From Candidatus Geothermincola primus (GTDB lineage Bacteria; Actinomycetota; Geothermincolia; Geothermincolales; Geothermincolaceae): 35,963 nucleotides of DNA. The stretch spans positions 1-35,963 of the forward strand of contig JACVIX010000017.1 in assembly GCA_015711725.1 (NCBI GenBank), given 5' to 3'. The notes beneath the pieces are model-generated. The model had not been told where the DNA came from. It did not search any database and saw nothing but the letters and a program-made list of their open reading frames with translations. Both the position numbers and the translations under genes were made by a program. Below are positions 24,442 through 32,936 of this stretch, one piece after another; position 1 is the first letter of the stretch, and every line of letters starts with the position of its first letter.

Positions 24442-25203
24442 TCAAACTGGATGTAACTTCTCCTCCAATATCTCTTTGACCGCCCGTAACGCGGGACTTT
24501 CCTCCGGCAAGCGGGTCAAGGGAATGCCGCTCGAATCCATCTCCACGATGTAGGGGTCGAAGGGGATGGTCCCTACCACCTCCAGCCCTCCCTCCTTAGC
24601 CATCTCGACCAGTTGCTGAGGCAGCCCATCCTGCAACCTGGAAATCACTAAGCCCAATTCCTTGATGTTCAACTTCATCTCCTCAGCCAGCCTCTTTATC
24701 CGCAACGCGGTCTCCACTCCCCGGACGGTGGGATCAGAGAGAACAAACATAAGGTCGACTCCCCGGGTGGTCCTTCTAGAGAGGTGTTCCATTCCCGCCT
24801 CATTGTCCATCACCACGAAATCATAATTATTGACCAAAATATCCAGATATCTCCTAAATATATTATTTAGATAACAGTAACAACCGGGGCCCTCCGGCCT
24901 GCCCATGGAGATGAGGTCGAATCCCTTCTCCTCAACCAGAGCTTGCTGCACCAAGCTCTCAACCCAAACCTCCTTGGACATCCCCGCGGGTATCTTGGAG
25001 ATGTTCTCGGTTAGATATTCCCTAAGGGAACCCACCGTCTTTCCCGCCTTGGTTCCCAATACCTGGTCCAGATTGGAGTTGGCGTCGGCGTCCACCGCCA
25101 AGATTGGTTTGCCGAAATTGTCCACCAAGTACTTCACTGTGAGGGCGGCCATGGTGGTCTTGCCAGTCCCTCCCTTACCCGCCATGGCGATCACGAAACT
25201 CAA
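24442..25203 (-). CDS. cooC: CooC/AcsF-type nickel-insertion ATPase
   Basis: A 253-residue MinD/ParA-type P-loop ATPase. It has the deviant Walker A motif GKGGTGKTT at residues 9-17, the ADANSNLDQVLG segment, and the CXC motif (GPGCYCYLNN) by which CooC dimers bind metal. It matures the Ni-Fe-S C-cluster of CO dehydrogenase and possibly the A-cluster of AcsB. The start is a TTG at 25203 behind GGAGGAG (11-base spacing); any later start would cut close to the P-loop. It lies 21 bases after acsV and upstream of fchA. Confidence 0.93.
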   Translation of the reverse strand: MSFVIAMAGKGGTGKTTMAALTVKYLVDNFGKPILAVDADANSNLDQVLGTKAGKTVGSLREYLTENISKIPAGMSKEVWVESLVQQALVEEKGFDLISMGRPEGPGCYCYLNNIFRRYLDILVNNYDFVVMDNEAGMEHLSRRTTRGVDLMFVLSDPTVRGVETALRIKRLAEEMKLNIKELGLVISRLQDGLPQQLVEMAKEGGLEVVGTIPFDPYIVEMDSSGIPLTRLPEESPALRAVKEILEEKLHPV

Positions 25204-25224
25204 GTTATAATCATCTCCTCCGGT

Positions 25225-27189
25225 TCAAGCCTGGCCGGCCATGCGCTGTTCCCTCCTGACCTCCTCTAGCTGTTCCCTCACTCTGGGGAAGTCATCCAGG
25301 TGGGTGTGGGGAATGAAGAGCGCGCTAACGTATTTCTCCATGAAGCTGGGATTCATAGAAAGCTCCAGATAAGTCATGGTGTTGGCGATCTCCTTGGTTT
25401 TGCTTAGCATCTCCCGGGAAAGGGCGGCAAGATGGGCTCCAAGCAAAGATCCGTTGCCCACGAACTTAATCTTCTCGTAACCGATATCGGGTAAAAGACC
25501 CAAGGTGACCGCCTTATCTATCTCCAGATACCTGCCGAAAGCCCCCGCTATGAGCAACTCGTCTATAGCGCTCACATCCAGATCCACCGAGGAGAGCAGC
25601 ACTTCTATTCCCGCATATACCGCAGCCTTGGCGCGCATCAGGTTATCGATGTCCACCTCGGTGATGACGATATCCCTGCGAGTGGCGGAGTCCTCCGCCC
25701 ATACCAGCACATATTCCGCCCCGGTATCGGTCTTGCGCACCCGGTCGGTGGGAAGATCTAGGTTGAACTTGCCCTTTTCATTGATTATCCCCGCGAGAAA
25801 GAGTTCCGCCAGGGTATCGATAAGCCCGGAACCACATATCCCTATGGGCTTATGGTGATCCACGGTGATGATCATAGGCTCATAGTTAGACTTGTTGATG
25901 CGCACTTGCTCGATGGCTCCCCGGGTGGCCCTCATCCCATGCCTCACCCCGCCACCCTCGAAGGCGGGTCCGGCGGAACAGGAGCAAGCTAAGAGCCAAT
26001 CCTTATTTCCCAGCACCATCTCCCCATTGGTGCCGATGTCAATGTATAAAGTCATCTTGTCGGTGTTGAAGATTCCGGAAGCCAGCACCCCGGCGGTGAT
26101 ATCCCCTCCCACGTAACTAGCCACACAGGGTATGGCGTATAGATATACCCCGGCGGCGATGCGCAAACCGATATCGCTCGCCTTAATCCACGGAAAAGAT
26201 GTCGCGGAAGGTATGTATGGTTCCTCCCTTATGTATTTGGGGTTGAGGCCGAGGAGAAGATGGGTCATGGTGGTGTTTCCCGCCACCACGATATGAGTGA
26301 TATTGCAATATTCTATATCCGCTTTCTCCACAAGGGTTTTTATCAGGTTCCAGATGGTACCCACCACCACCGACTGTAGTTTAGCCAACCCAGTGCCTTT
26401 GGTAGCGTATATGATGCGGGTGATTACGTCCTCTCCGAAAGCCACTTGGGCGTTGTAATCGGAAGCGCTTGCAACCACTTCCCCAGTCTTCAAGTCGATG
26501 AGTTCCGCGCTGATGGTGGTGGTTCCCACATCGATGGCGATGCCCGACTGTCTTGCCGTGGTGTCCCCCTGCTCGATGCGAACTGCTCTGAGCTCCTCCC
26601 CCTGGTCCAGCACGGTCACGGTGACGTCCCAGCCGCTCTGTCTGAGCATATTGGGCAATCGTTGCAACACGGGGTAGTCGATCACCACATCTTTCATCCC
26701 CGCCTCCATGGAAAGGCTCCTCTTCACTCGGTCTGCGTCGCTGGTGTTATCGTCCAGGGTGGGAGGGTCCATCACGATGTGAATTTTTTGGGTAGCGGGG
26801 TCCAATTCCCATTCCGGAAGACGCTCTTCCCAGTCCGTGGCGGAGAGCAGGTGGCCATAGACGGGTTCCGGCACCTTCCGCTCAAAGATGCGTTTGTCCC
26901 CAATGCGCGACTCCAGAGGGATGCGTACCTCCAGATCGCTCCATGCGGTTGTCTGACAAGCGAGGGCGTAACCTTTGGCGATGTCCGCCTCGCTTAGCTT
27001 GAGGTTGGGTTCTCGTTTCACCTCGCCTTTCTCGATCACCACTCGGCACTTTCCACAAGAACCGGAACCCCCGCAGGAGGCGTTGATGTGCACGTCGGCG
27101 TTCATGGCCGCTTTCAACAGGTTCTCCCCAGGTTTGGCCATGATATACCGGTTCTCGGGGAGAAAAAGAATTCTGACGCTCTCTTCCAT
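25225..27189 (-). CDS. acsV: AcsV, reductive activator of the corrinoid protein (RACE family)
   Basis: A 654-residue protein with an N-terminal plant-type [2Fe-2S] ferredoxin domain (Cys39, Cys45, Cys48, Cys78; CGGSGSCGKC). A linker of about 110 residues follows, then a large ASKHA-type ATPase domain (DUF4445) with the phosphate-1 motif IAIDVGTTTISAELIDL and later DIGTNGEM and GAFGRYL. RACE proteins use ATP to drive reduction of inactive Co(II) corrinoid to Co(I). In this operon the client is the AcsC/AcsD protein. ATG 27189 has GAGG seven bases upstream. It lies 77 bases downstream of fhs. Confidence 0.94.
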   Translation of the reverse strand: MEESVRILFLPENRYIMAKPGENLLKAAMNADVHINASCGGSGSCGKCRVVIEKGEVKREPNLKLSEADIAKGYALACQTTAWSDLEVRIPLESRIGDKRIFERKVPEPVYGHLLSATDWEERLPEWELDPATQKIHIVMDPPTLDDNTSDADRVKRSLSMEAGMKDVVIDYPVLQRLPNMLRQSGWDVTVTVLDQGEELRAVRIEQGDTTARQSGIAIDVGTTTISAELIDLKTGEVVASASDYNAQVAFGEDVITRIIYATKGTGLAKLQSVVVGTIWNLIKTLVEKADIEYCNITHIVVAGNTTMTHLLLGLNPKYIREEPYIPSATSFPWIKASDIGLRIAAGVYLYAIPCVASYVGGDITAGVLASGIFNTDKMTLYIDIGTNGEMVLGNKDWLLACSCSAGPAFEGGGVRHGMRATRGAIEQVRINKSNYEPMIITVDHHKPIGICGSGLIDTLAELFLAGIINEKGKFNLDLPTDRVRKTDTGAEYVLVWAEDSATRRDIVITEVDIDNLMRAKAAVYAGIEVLLSSVDLDVSAIDELLIAGAFGRYLEIDKAVTLGLLPDIGYEKIKFVGNGSLLGAHLAALSREMLSKTKEIANTMTYLELSMNPSFMEKYVSALFIPHTHLDDFPRVREQLEEVRREQRMAGQA

Positions 27190-27266
27190 CTTTTGTCCTC
27201 TTCAATTTCGAAACGATGCCCCGGCCATCAGACCAGGGCACCGCCGATATAACTCAAACGCTACCC

Positions 27267-28976
27267 CTAGAAGAGGCCCATGGTCCTTCCATCCTCGTCG
27301 ATATCCACGTCCACCGCTGCAGGCCTAGAAGGCAGACCGGGCATGGTGCGCATCTCGCCGCAGAGGGGATAGAGGAATCCCGCTCCAATCGAGGGACGGA
27401 CATCCCTTATGGGAAGGCGGAAGTTCTTGGGCACTCCCTTGAGATTGGGGTCATGGGAGAGGGAGAGATGGGTCTTGGCCATGCAAATAGGGAGTTTGTC
27501 GAAACCTGCCTCAGTAAATTGCTTGATCTTCTGCTCGGCGAGAGGCGAATAATCCACCCCATCGGCTCCATAGACCTTGGTGGCGATTATCTCGATCTTT
27601 TCCTTGATGGACATATCATCTTCATAGAGAAATTTGAACTGCTTGGGCTGATCGCAAGCCTCCACTACCGCCTGAGCGGCTTCCTTTCCTCCTTCTCCAC
27701 CCTTGGCCCAAACCTCGATGGGCACACAAGCAACTACGCCTGCTTCCTCCGCCATCTTCTTTACCAGCTCTATCTCCTTGTCGGTATCGGTCACCCGACG
27801 GTTGATGGTGACCACCACCGGGACCCCGAAGAGCTTGGCGTTCTCGATATGCTTGACCAGATTTCCAGTGCCCTCCTCTAGAGCAGGCATGTTCTCCTTC
27901 TTCACCAACTCCTCATCGAGGGGCTTACCTGGGCGAGCTTCGAATGCCCCACCATGCATCTTTAGGGCGCGGATAGTGGTTGTGACCACCACGCAGTCAG
28001 GAGCGAGGCCCGAGTAACGACACTTGATGTTCATCATCTTTTCCATGCCACAGTCCGCCCCGAACCCGGATTCGGTCACTACATAATCGCCGCACTTCAG
28101 CGCCACATAGTCCGCCACGATGGAGTTGTTTCCGTGAGCGATGTTGGCGAAGGGACCGGCGTGCATGATGCAGGGATTGTGCTCAAGGGTCTGAATGAGG
28201 TTGGGCTTTAGCGCTTCTTTTAAGAGAACGGTCATGGCGCCCGCAGCTTTTAAGTCCTCGGCGGTCACTGGCTTGCCTTCATAAGTGTACGCCACCACTA
28301 TCCTGGAAAGGCGCTCCCTTAAATCCTTTAAACTGGTGGCCAACGCCAGGATTGCCATTACCTCGGAGGCCACGCTGATGTCAAAACCGGTCTGGCGGGG
28401 GTAACCGTTCTCCCTGCCCCCCAGCCCGATTACGATATCCCTTAGCGCCCGGTCGCTGATGTCGATAACCCTCCTCCAGGAGATGGTAAGGGGGTCGATA
28501 TTTAGTGGGTTTCCCAACAGAATGCTGGTATCGATCATGGCGGCGAGAAGATTGTTGGCAGCGGTAACCGCATGAATATCTCCTGTGAAATGCAGGTTGA
28601 GGTCCTCCATGGGGATTACCTGGGAGTAGCCACCTCCCGCCGCCCCGCCCTTGATGCCGAAAACCGGTCCCATAGAGGGCTCCCTCAGGGTGAGAACCAC
28701 ATTCTTCCCGATCTTAGCCAGGGACTCGGTGAGGCCGATGGAGGTCACCGTCTTTCCCTCTCCTAAAGGGGTGGGGGTGATGGCGGTAACGTCGATATAC
28801 TTCCCATTAGGTTTGTCTTTCAGCCTTTCCAGCACCTTCTCGAAATCGATTTTGGCCTTGTATTTTCCGTAAAGATCGATTTCGTCCTCCTTCAAGCCCA
28901 TTTTTTTAGCTATCTCCACAATGGGCAAGATCTCCGCAGCCTGCGCGATCTCCAGGTCGCTGGGCACTTTAACCAT
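27267..28976 (-). CDS. fhs: Formate-tetrahydrofolate ligase Fhs
   Basis: A 569-residue protein of the usual size, with the P-loop TPTPLGEGKT near residues 68-77, the FTGDIHAVTAANNLL segment and the C-terminal region PSRPAAVDVDIDEDG. It joins formate to tetrahydrofolate with ATP, the entry step of the methyl branch. Two in-frame ATGs open the frame (28982 and 28976). The first directly abuts the AAGGAG ribosome site, so the second, with six-base spacing, is chosen. It is the first gene of the large leftward operon, preceded by a 784-base gap. Confidence 0.96.
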   Translation of the reverse strand: MVKVPSDLEIAQAAEILPIVEIAKKMGLKEDEIDLYGKYKAKIDFEKVLERLKDKPNGKYIDVTAITPTPLGEGKTVTSIGLTESLAKIGKNVVLTLREPSMGPVFGIKGGAAGGGYSQVIPMEDLNLHFTGDIHAVTAANNLLAAMIDTSILLGNPLNIDPLTISWRRVIDISDRALRDIVIGLGGRENGYPRQTGFDISVASEVMAILALATSLKDLRERLSRIVVAYTYEGKPVTAEDLKAAGAMTVLLKEALKPNLIQTLEHNPCIMHAGPFANIAHGNNSIVADYVALKCGDYVVTESGFGADCGMEKMMNIKCRYSGLAPDCVVVTTTIRALKMHGGAFEARPGKPLDEELVKKENMPALEEGTGNLVKHIENAKLFGVPVVVTINRRVTDTDKEIELVKKMAEEAGVVACVPIEVWAKGGEGGKEAAQAVVEACDQPKQFKFLYEDDMSIKEKIEIIATKVYGADGVDYSPLAEQKIKQFTEAGFDKLPICMAKTHLSLSHDPNLKGVPKNFRLPIRDVRPSIGAGFLYPLCGEMRTMPGLPSRPAAVDVDIDEDGRTMGLF

Positions 28977-29078
28977 GCTCATCTCCTTTCACTCATCCTT
29001 CGATCGGTCAACCCTGATCTCCACATTTCGCGATAAAGGGAAATTTTTTAGTTGTGGGCAACTACTCCTTTCCTCGCT

Positions 29079-29106
29079 ATAATACAACGCTGCCAACTCT
29101 GGTCAC
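29079..29106 (-). promoter_or_regulatory. Candidate sigma-70-type promoter for the Wood-Ljungdahl operon
   Basis: On the minus strand a -35-like GTGACC (29101-29106) and a -10-like TATTAT (29079-29084) are separated by 16 bases. It would start transcription about 95 bases upstream of fhs. Each element matches consensus only partly, and the same -10 region reads TATAAT on the plus strand (29078-29083), so direction and use are uncertain. Confidence 0.35.
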
Positions 29107-29695
29107 ACTCGCCCAGTTAACGTGAAGCACTTGTTCGTTTTCTTATTGAGGGTGATAAGCAGTAAATATAATTAAGCTCAACACCTTGCCTATTATATCC
29201 AAAGGTCATCCTCATTTCAATACGTCTTCAGTGGCAGTAACAACTAGGATTGCCTCGAATAAAAAATACATATCTTCGCCTATTCGCAGTCCCATAGAGG
29301 CGGGCAGAAAGACTATCCACGCTTGCTCTTTGGACAAGTCGACCTCACCTGGAGAATAACGAAAGGCGGGATGCTACCTAGGAAGAACGCCATCTAACTG
29401 AGAATCTAGATTATTAAGCTACTCACGTGGAATCATCCCAATTCGAGGTCTGATTCGGGAAATGAAAGTAGTAAAAGATTGAACAGACCTATTCCGACGA
29501 CTGGGGCTTGGTTCTACGCCAAGTCATGATTGTTAAGACTTGAGGAAAAAAGCTTGAACATAATTTTGTGTATGTTCGTATTGTTTTAGATAACACGCTT
29601 TCGAGGTTTTCACATAAAAGGGGCCGAGGAAGACGAAGGTTTAAATGGAGTAAATCACAGATAATCGTGATAAACGCATAAGTAGTGTGTTATAT

Positions 29696-29727
29696 GAAAT
29701 TAATATTATAAGAAATTAATATTATAA
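29696..29727. repeat. Tandem 16-base AT-rich repeat, two copies
   Basis: The unit GAAATTAATATTATAA occurs twice without interruption (29696-29711 and 29712-29727), followed by a partial GTTAAT. Each unit contains the small palindrome TAATATTA. It lies 40 bases beyond the alpha/beta hydrolase stop. Confidence 0.85.
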
Positions 29728-29766
29728 GTTAATGTGCCTTCCCTTCATATCGGCGCAGCCATGCTT

Positions 29767-30459
29767 TCACATCAGGTAGCCATAATTATGAGGTTCTCGG
29801 ACAATATCACCCTGCCTGAAAAAGTCGATCACCTCCCTAGCCACTTCCCCTTCCCTTCCGAAGAGAAAGTGATCAGCTCCCAAGAGAACCTTACTTTGGG
29901 CTCCTAGCTTTCTCGCCAGGTCATCCATTTTGGCTTCTTCGATGAACTGGTCGCGCTCCCCGTATATCATCAAAACTTTTTTGTCCGGGGGCGGCGAAAT
30001 ATCCTCAAGGAAATAGAAGAAGTCGAAGCCTACAGTGGGAGGACTGATCAAAGCCAATCGACTTACCTCCCCAGCGCTCAATCCCCAGCGCAATCCCACC
30101 CAGGAGCCGAAAGACCATCCCGCCATATAAACACCCTCCACTTGAAACTCATCCTGCTCGCGCAACCAGCGCGAGGCTCCCCGCAGATCCTCCACCTCGT
30201 TAACCCCTCCGGAGAAGATGCCGGTGCTCCCCCCCACCCCTCGAAAATTAAAGCGCAGGGCGCCCATGCCTTCGTCCTCCATCATCCTGGCCATCACCAC
30301 TATAAGGGGAACATCCATACACCCGCCGCCTAGCGGATGGGGATGACAGAGCACCGCCAAAGGGATTGCTCCGGTAAGATTACGAGGAAGATGCAGAACC
30401 CCCTCCAGTCTTATAGTTTCCTCACTCTCCGAGTAGAAATTTATTTTCCTCTCCACCAT
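29767..30459 (-). CDS. Alpha/beta hydrolase (COG2945-like)
   Basis: A 230-residue alpha/beta hydrolase. The nucleophile elbow is GWSFGS (Ser116), the acid is probably the Asp in YGERDQFI, and the His lies in GADHFLFG. The N-terminal CHPHPLGGG motif, in the oxyanion region, is typical of the small COG2945 hydrolases of unknown substrate. There is no signal peptide, so it is cytoplasmic. It begins 13 bases after the radical SAM gene and is the last gene of a four-gene leftward cluster. ATG 30459 sits one base after AGGAGG; the following GTG (30456) has slightly better spacing. The substrate is unknown. Confidence 0.85.
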   Translation of the reverse strand: MVERKINFYSESEETIRLEGVLHLPRNLTGAIPLAVLCHPHPLGGGCMDVPLIVVMARMMEDEGMGALRFNFRGVGGSTGIFSGGVNEVEDLRGASRWLREQDEFQVEGVYMAGWSFGSWVGLRWGLSAGEVSRLALISPPTVGFDFFYFLEDISPPPDKKVLMIYGERDQFIEEAKMDDLARKLGAQSKVLLGADHFLFGREGEVAREVIDFFRQGDIVREPHNYGYLM

Positions 30460-30472
30460 ACCTCCTCTTATG

Positions 30473-31531
30473 TTAACTGGCGAAATCAGTTACCGCCGAG
30501 CAAGCGCCGCAACGCACGCATCCCGCCATTTGAACGTTCTCCTCAAATCCCTCCGCCTCTCGCAATCTAGCCGTCTCTTCATACAGTTTCAACATGCGTC
30601 CCGGAGATGGAGGGAAGCTGTCTCCCAGGGGAGTGCCAGGAATGGGCCTTAGGGGCAACAAGAACGGAAACACACCTAAGGAGAAGAGTAATTTTACACC
30701 ATGTAAAATAGATTGGTCATCCTCGCCCATACCAGCGATAATGAAACTGGAGACTCGACCCGGCCCAAAGATCTCCACCGCCCTGGACCAGGCTCGCACA
30801 TAATCCTCAAGGCTTCTCGAACATTTCCCGGGAGCCATTCTTTCCCTTACCCGCTGGTCAAAAGTCTCTATGTGAATGCCCACCGTGTCCACCACCCCCG
30901 AAAGAGCCTCCAAGGACTCCATGTCTTCCGGCGGCTCGAACTGGACATGTACGGGCAAGCCTTGGTTCTTCATCGCCAGGGCGCAATCCCGCAAACGTCC
31001 TATACCGCAATCGGCATCCGCAGGAGTTCCCGTGGTAAGAACCGCGTGTTGGAACCCCTCCGCCTTGGCCAGCCTGGCTACCTCTTCCAACTGGCGGGGG
31101 TCTTTCTCAAGAATAGTCAATCCCCTCCTTAAACTCTCATCGATAGCGCAGAAGGAACATCTGGGGGAATGATGGCAAGCCTGCCAAACCGTGGAGCCCA
31201 ACGCATCCCGTCCATGCCTCACCGCTATCTTATACATCTCGATACCCTGGGCGGTTTTCTCCTGGTAATATCTGGGTGTTTGGGGAAGCTCAGCCCAACA
31301 GAGAAATTTCCCATTCCGAGAGAGGAAAAAAGAACCGTCTTCCTCCTCCAGGACCCAAGGGGACTTGACCGCGAAAGGCGCCTGCACTGGAACGGTAGCC
31401 ACCTTTTCCTCGAAGAAGAGGGTAATCCCCTCTGAGGGCCCCGCCCCTCCCAACCTTGCCTGGACGCTCGCCTCAACCCTCAACCCCTGGCTTTGCAGAT
31501 AAACTTTCAATTCCCGAGCATCCAAATGCAT
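30473..31531 (-). CDS. Radical SAM protein, MSMEG_0568-like (NitD-type)
   Basis: A 352-residue radical SAM protein. Features recalled from the MSMEG_0568 family are visible in order: the N-terminal LGGAGPSEG, the segment YKIAVRHGRDALGSTVWQ, the cluster motif, LTTGTPADADCG, VQFEPPED, and the C-terminal AGCVRCGACS. The SAM cluster motif is CHHSPRCSFC, spacing CX5CX2C instead of the usual CX3CX2C; the DNA reading is unambiguous. In other bacteria this family is encoded in the Nit1C cluster next to a nitrilase and linked to cyanide use as nitrogen source. No nitrilase, acetyltransferase or AIR-synthase-like partner is present here. The reaction is unknown. Start: ATG 31531, without a strong ribosome site. 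Confidence 0.8.
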   Translation of the reverse strand: MHLDARELKVYLQSQGLRVEASVQARLGGAGPSEGITLFFEEKVATVPVQAPFAVKSPWVLEEEDGSFFLSRNGKFLCWAELPQTPRYYQEKTAQGIEMYKIAVRHGRDALGSTVWQACHHSPRCSFCAIDESLRRGLTILEKDPRQLEEVARLAKAEGFQHAVLTTGTPADADCGIGRLRDCALAMKNQGLPVHVQFEPPEDMESLEALSGVVDTVGIHIETFDQRVRERMAPGKCSRSLEDYVRAWSRAVEIFGPGRVSSFIIAGMGEDDQSILHGVKLLFSLGVFPFLLPLRPIPGTPLGDSFPPSPGRMLKLYEETARLREAEGFEENVQMAGCVRCGACSAVTDFAS

Positions 31532-31593
31532 TACCTCATCACCTTATTTGGTACCTGGGATTTTCCGCCTTTACCAACCATCCCCTCGCCGCT

Positions 31594-31881
31594 TTACCGC
31601 CCAGACCTCGGTTCTGGAGGCTGGGAATTGGCGATATCCACGAATTCTTTTAACTTTTGGGTAAGAGCGTCCGCCGCTTCCGCGATGGCTTCCACCAGCT
31701 CCCTTACTTCCTCGGGCTGGCTGGAAAGGACTTCCAGCTTATCCCTGAGCAGATCCGCGTGAGATTTTATCACCGTTAGGGGATTTCTCAGTTCGTGCGC
31801 AGCTTTCAATATAAGGTCTCTCCTGCGTTTCTCGAATTCTTCCAGCTGGGCCAAGCGCTTCTGAGTTTCTTCCGGTTTCAT
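31594..31881 (-). CDS. Stand-alone histidine kinase dimerisation (HisKA/DHp) domain protein
   Basis: A 95-residue helical protein with a clear H-box, KAAHELRNPLTVIKSH (phospho-acceptor His, followed by Glu-Leu-Arg-Asn-Pro), and a second long helix. This is the complete DHp domain of a class I sensor kinase, but no sensor domain precedes it and no ATPase domain follows; the frame stops at residue 95. ATG 31881 is well placed behind AAAAGGAG (the frame extends to 31911). No response regulator is adjacent. It could be a phosphotransfer or dimerisation adaptor, or a remnant of a larger kinase; no frameshifted HATPase sequence was seen in the 62 bases before the radical SAM gene. Confidence 0.7.
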   Translation of the reverse strand: MKPEETQKRLAQLEEFEKRRRDLILKAAHELRNPLTVIKSHADLLRDKLEVLSSQPEEVRELVEAIAEAADALTQKLKEFVDIANSQPPEPRSGR

Positions 31882-31994
31882 CCTTTCTCCTTTTGGTTCT
31901 TTTCGCCTCATCCCCAGCCATCACCGTCGTGTCGTGGGAATCATTATGGCTTTAATGACCGAGTATGGACGTCGTTAATCCCTTGTGGAAGTGC

Positions 31995-32936
31995 TCATCC
32001 ACCCTCGGATGATCCCCCCGGAACCATTACCGAAAGGGCGAGGTGAACGTTCTCGAAATGGAGGGGCGTCTCCCCAAAAACCTCCCCATCTGGCTGGAGG
32101 AGCATCCTTTCCTGGGATTGGACATCAATTACTTTCCCGGTAAGCTCCTCGATCTCCGGAAGTTCCAGATGGGACCCCTTGTAAACCTTGGGGAAGTTCA
32201 TCACCAGCCTCCGTCGGTTGGACTTCTTCATCACTATGATATGGAAGAGACCATCGTCTACCTGAGAATGGGGGGAGATGAGCATGCCTCCGCCGTAACT
32301 GCGCCCGTTAGCCACGATCACCCCGGCCACCTCTCCCAGGTCGCGCTCCTCGCCGTCCACATTCAAACGCACATGTTTCGCACGGAAGCGGGCTAGCTCG
32401 ATGAATACGCTGAGCAGATAAGGCAGGGTGCCCCCCAGGAAACCAGGCATGCGGTTGGCTCGGGCGGTTACCTCCGCGTCAAAGCCTAAACCCGCCACAT
32501 TGAAAAAGAACCTCTCCTCCTCTTTGCCATCCAGGATATATCTCATCAACCCAGCGTCGATTTTCCGAGGGGAACCCTGGACAATGGTCTGAACCGCTTT
32601 CTCCGCTTCCACGGGTATCCCCAGCGTTCGGCAGAGATCACTGCCCCGTCCCCCGGGTATAATTCCTAACCGGGGTAGGTCTCCCTCCCCATGCGCGCTC
32701 AATATGCCGTTGCCCACCTCGTTGAGCGTTCCGTCCCCTCCCACCGAGACCACCAGCTCCCGCCCCTGGAGCGCAGCTCTGCGACCCAGCTCAATGGCAT
32801 GACCTGGATACTCCGTGATAATCACCTCATACTCAACCCCGTTGGCTTTGAGGGCGGACTCCGCCTGGGGCCATTTCAACTTGCCCGTCTTCCCACCACT
32901 GGAAACGGGATTGACGATAAATAGAGCTTTCCCCAT
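31995..32936 (-). CDS. Diacylglycerol kinase family lipid kinase (YegS/DgkB-like)
   Basis: A 313-residue protein with the DAGK catalytic motif GGDGTLNEV (residues 66-74), followed by GIIPGGRGSDLCR in place of the common GTxND, and the C-terminal lipid kinase domain (VANGRSYGGGM, PDGE). Members phosphorylate diacylglycerol, sphingoid bases or related polyprenyl lipids at the membrane. ATG 32936 follows GAGGAAGGGGGAG. It opens a leftward cluster with the DHp protein, radical SAM protein and hydrolase, though the 113-base gap after it leaves co-transcription open. The substrate is not predictable. Confidence 0.9.
   Translation of the reverse strand: MGKALFIVNPVSSGGKTGKLKWPQAESALKANGVEYEVIITEYPGHAIELGRRAALQGRELVVSVGGDGTLNEVGNGILSAHGEGDLPRLGIIPGGRGSDLCRTLGIPVEAEKAVQTIVQGSPRKIDAGLMRYILDGKEEERFFFNVAGLGFDAEVTARANRMPGFLGGTLPYLLSVFIELARFRAKHVRLNVDGEERDLGEVAGVIVANGRSYGGGMLISPHSQVDDGLFHIIVMKKSNRRRLVMNFPKVYKGSHLELPEIEELTGKVIDVQSQERMLLQPDGEVFGETPLHFENVHLALSVMVPGGSSEGG

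Larger units (their letters stand above)
28983..29766. other. Gene-free region upstream of the Wood-Ljungdahl operon
   Basis: These 784 bases hold no convincing reading frame on either strand. The right end (29640-29740) is very AT-rich and contains a tandem 16-base repeat. The middle (29431-29531) contains three nested or adjacent short inverted repeats. The left end holds a candidate promoter for fhs. No THF or cobalamin riboswitch pattern was recognised. With both flanking genes on the minus strand, the region should contain the end of the hydrolase transcript and the regulatory DNA of the big operon. Confidence 0.75.

Noticed and set aside
28983-29100. A THF or cobalamin riboswitch before fhs
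   Set aside because: The leader is short and none of the conserved blocks of these riboswitches could be recognised.
29431-29531. A tRNA gene, possibly tRNA-Sec, in the intergenic region
   Set aside because: A T-arm-like stem exists, but the loop TTCTACG lacks the conserved purine, the acceptor pairing is only six bases and displaced, and no proper anticodon arm with TCA could be drawn.
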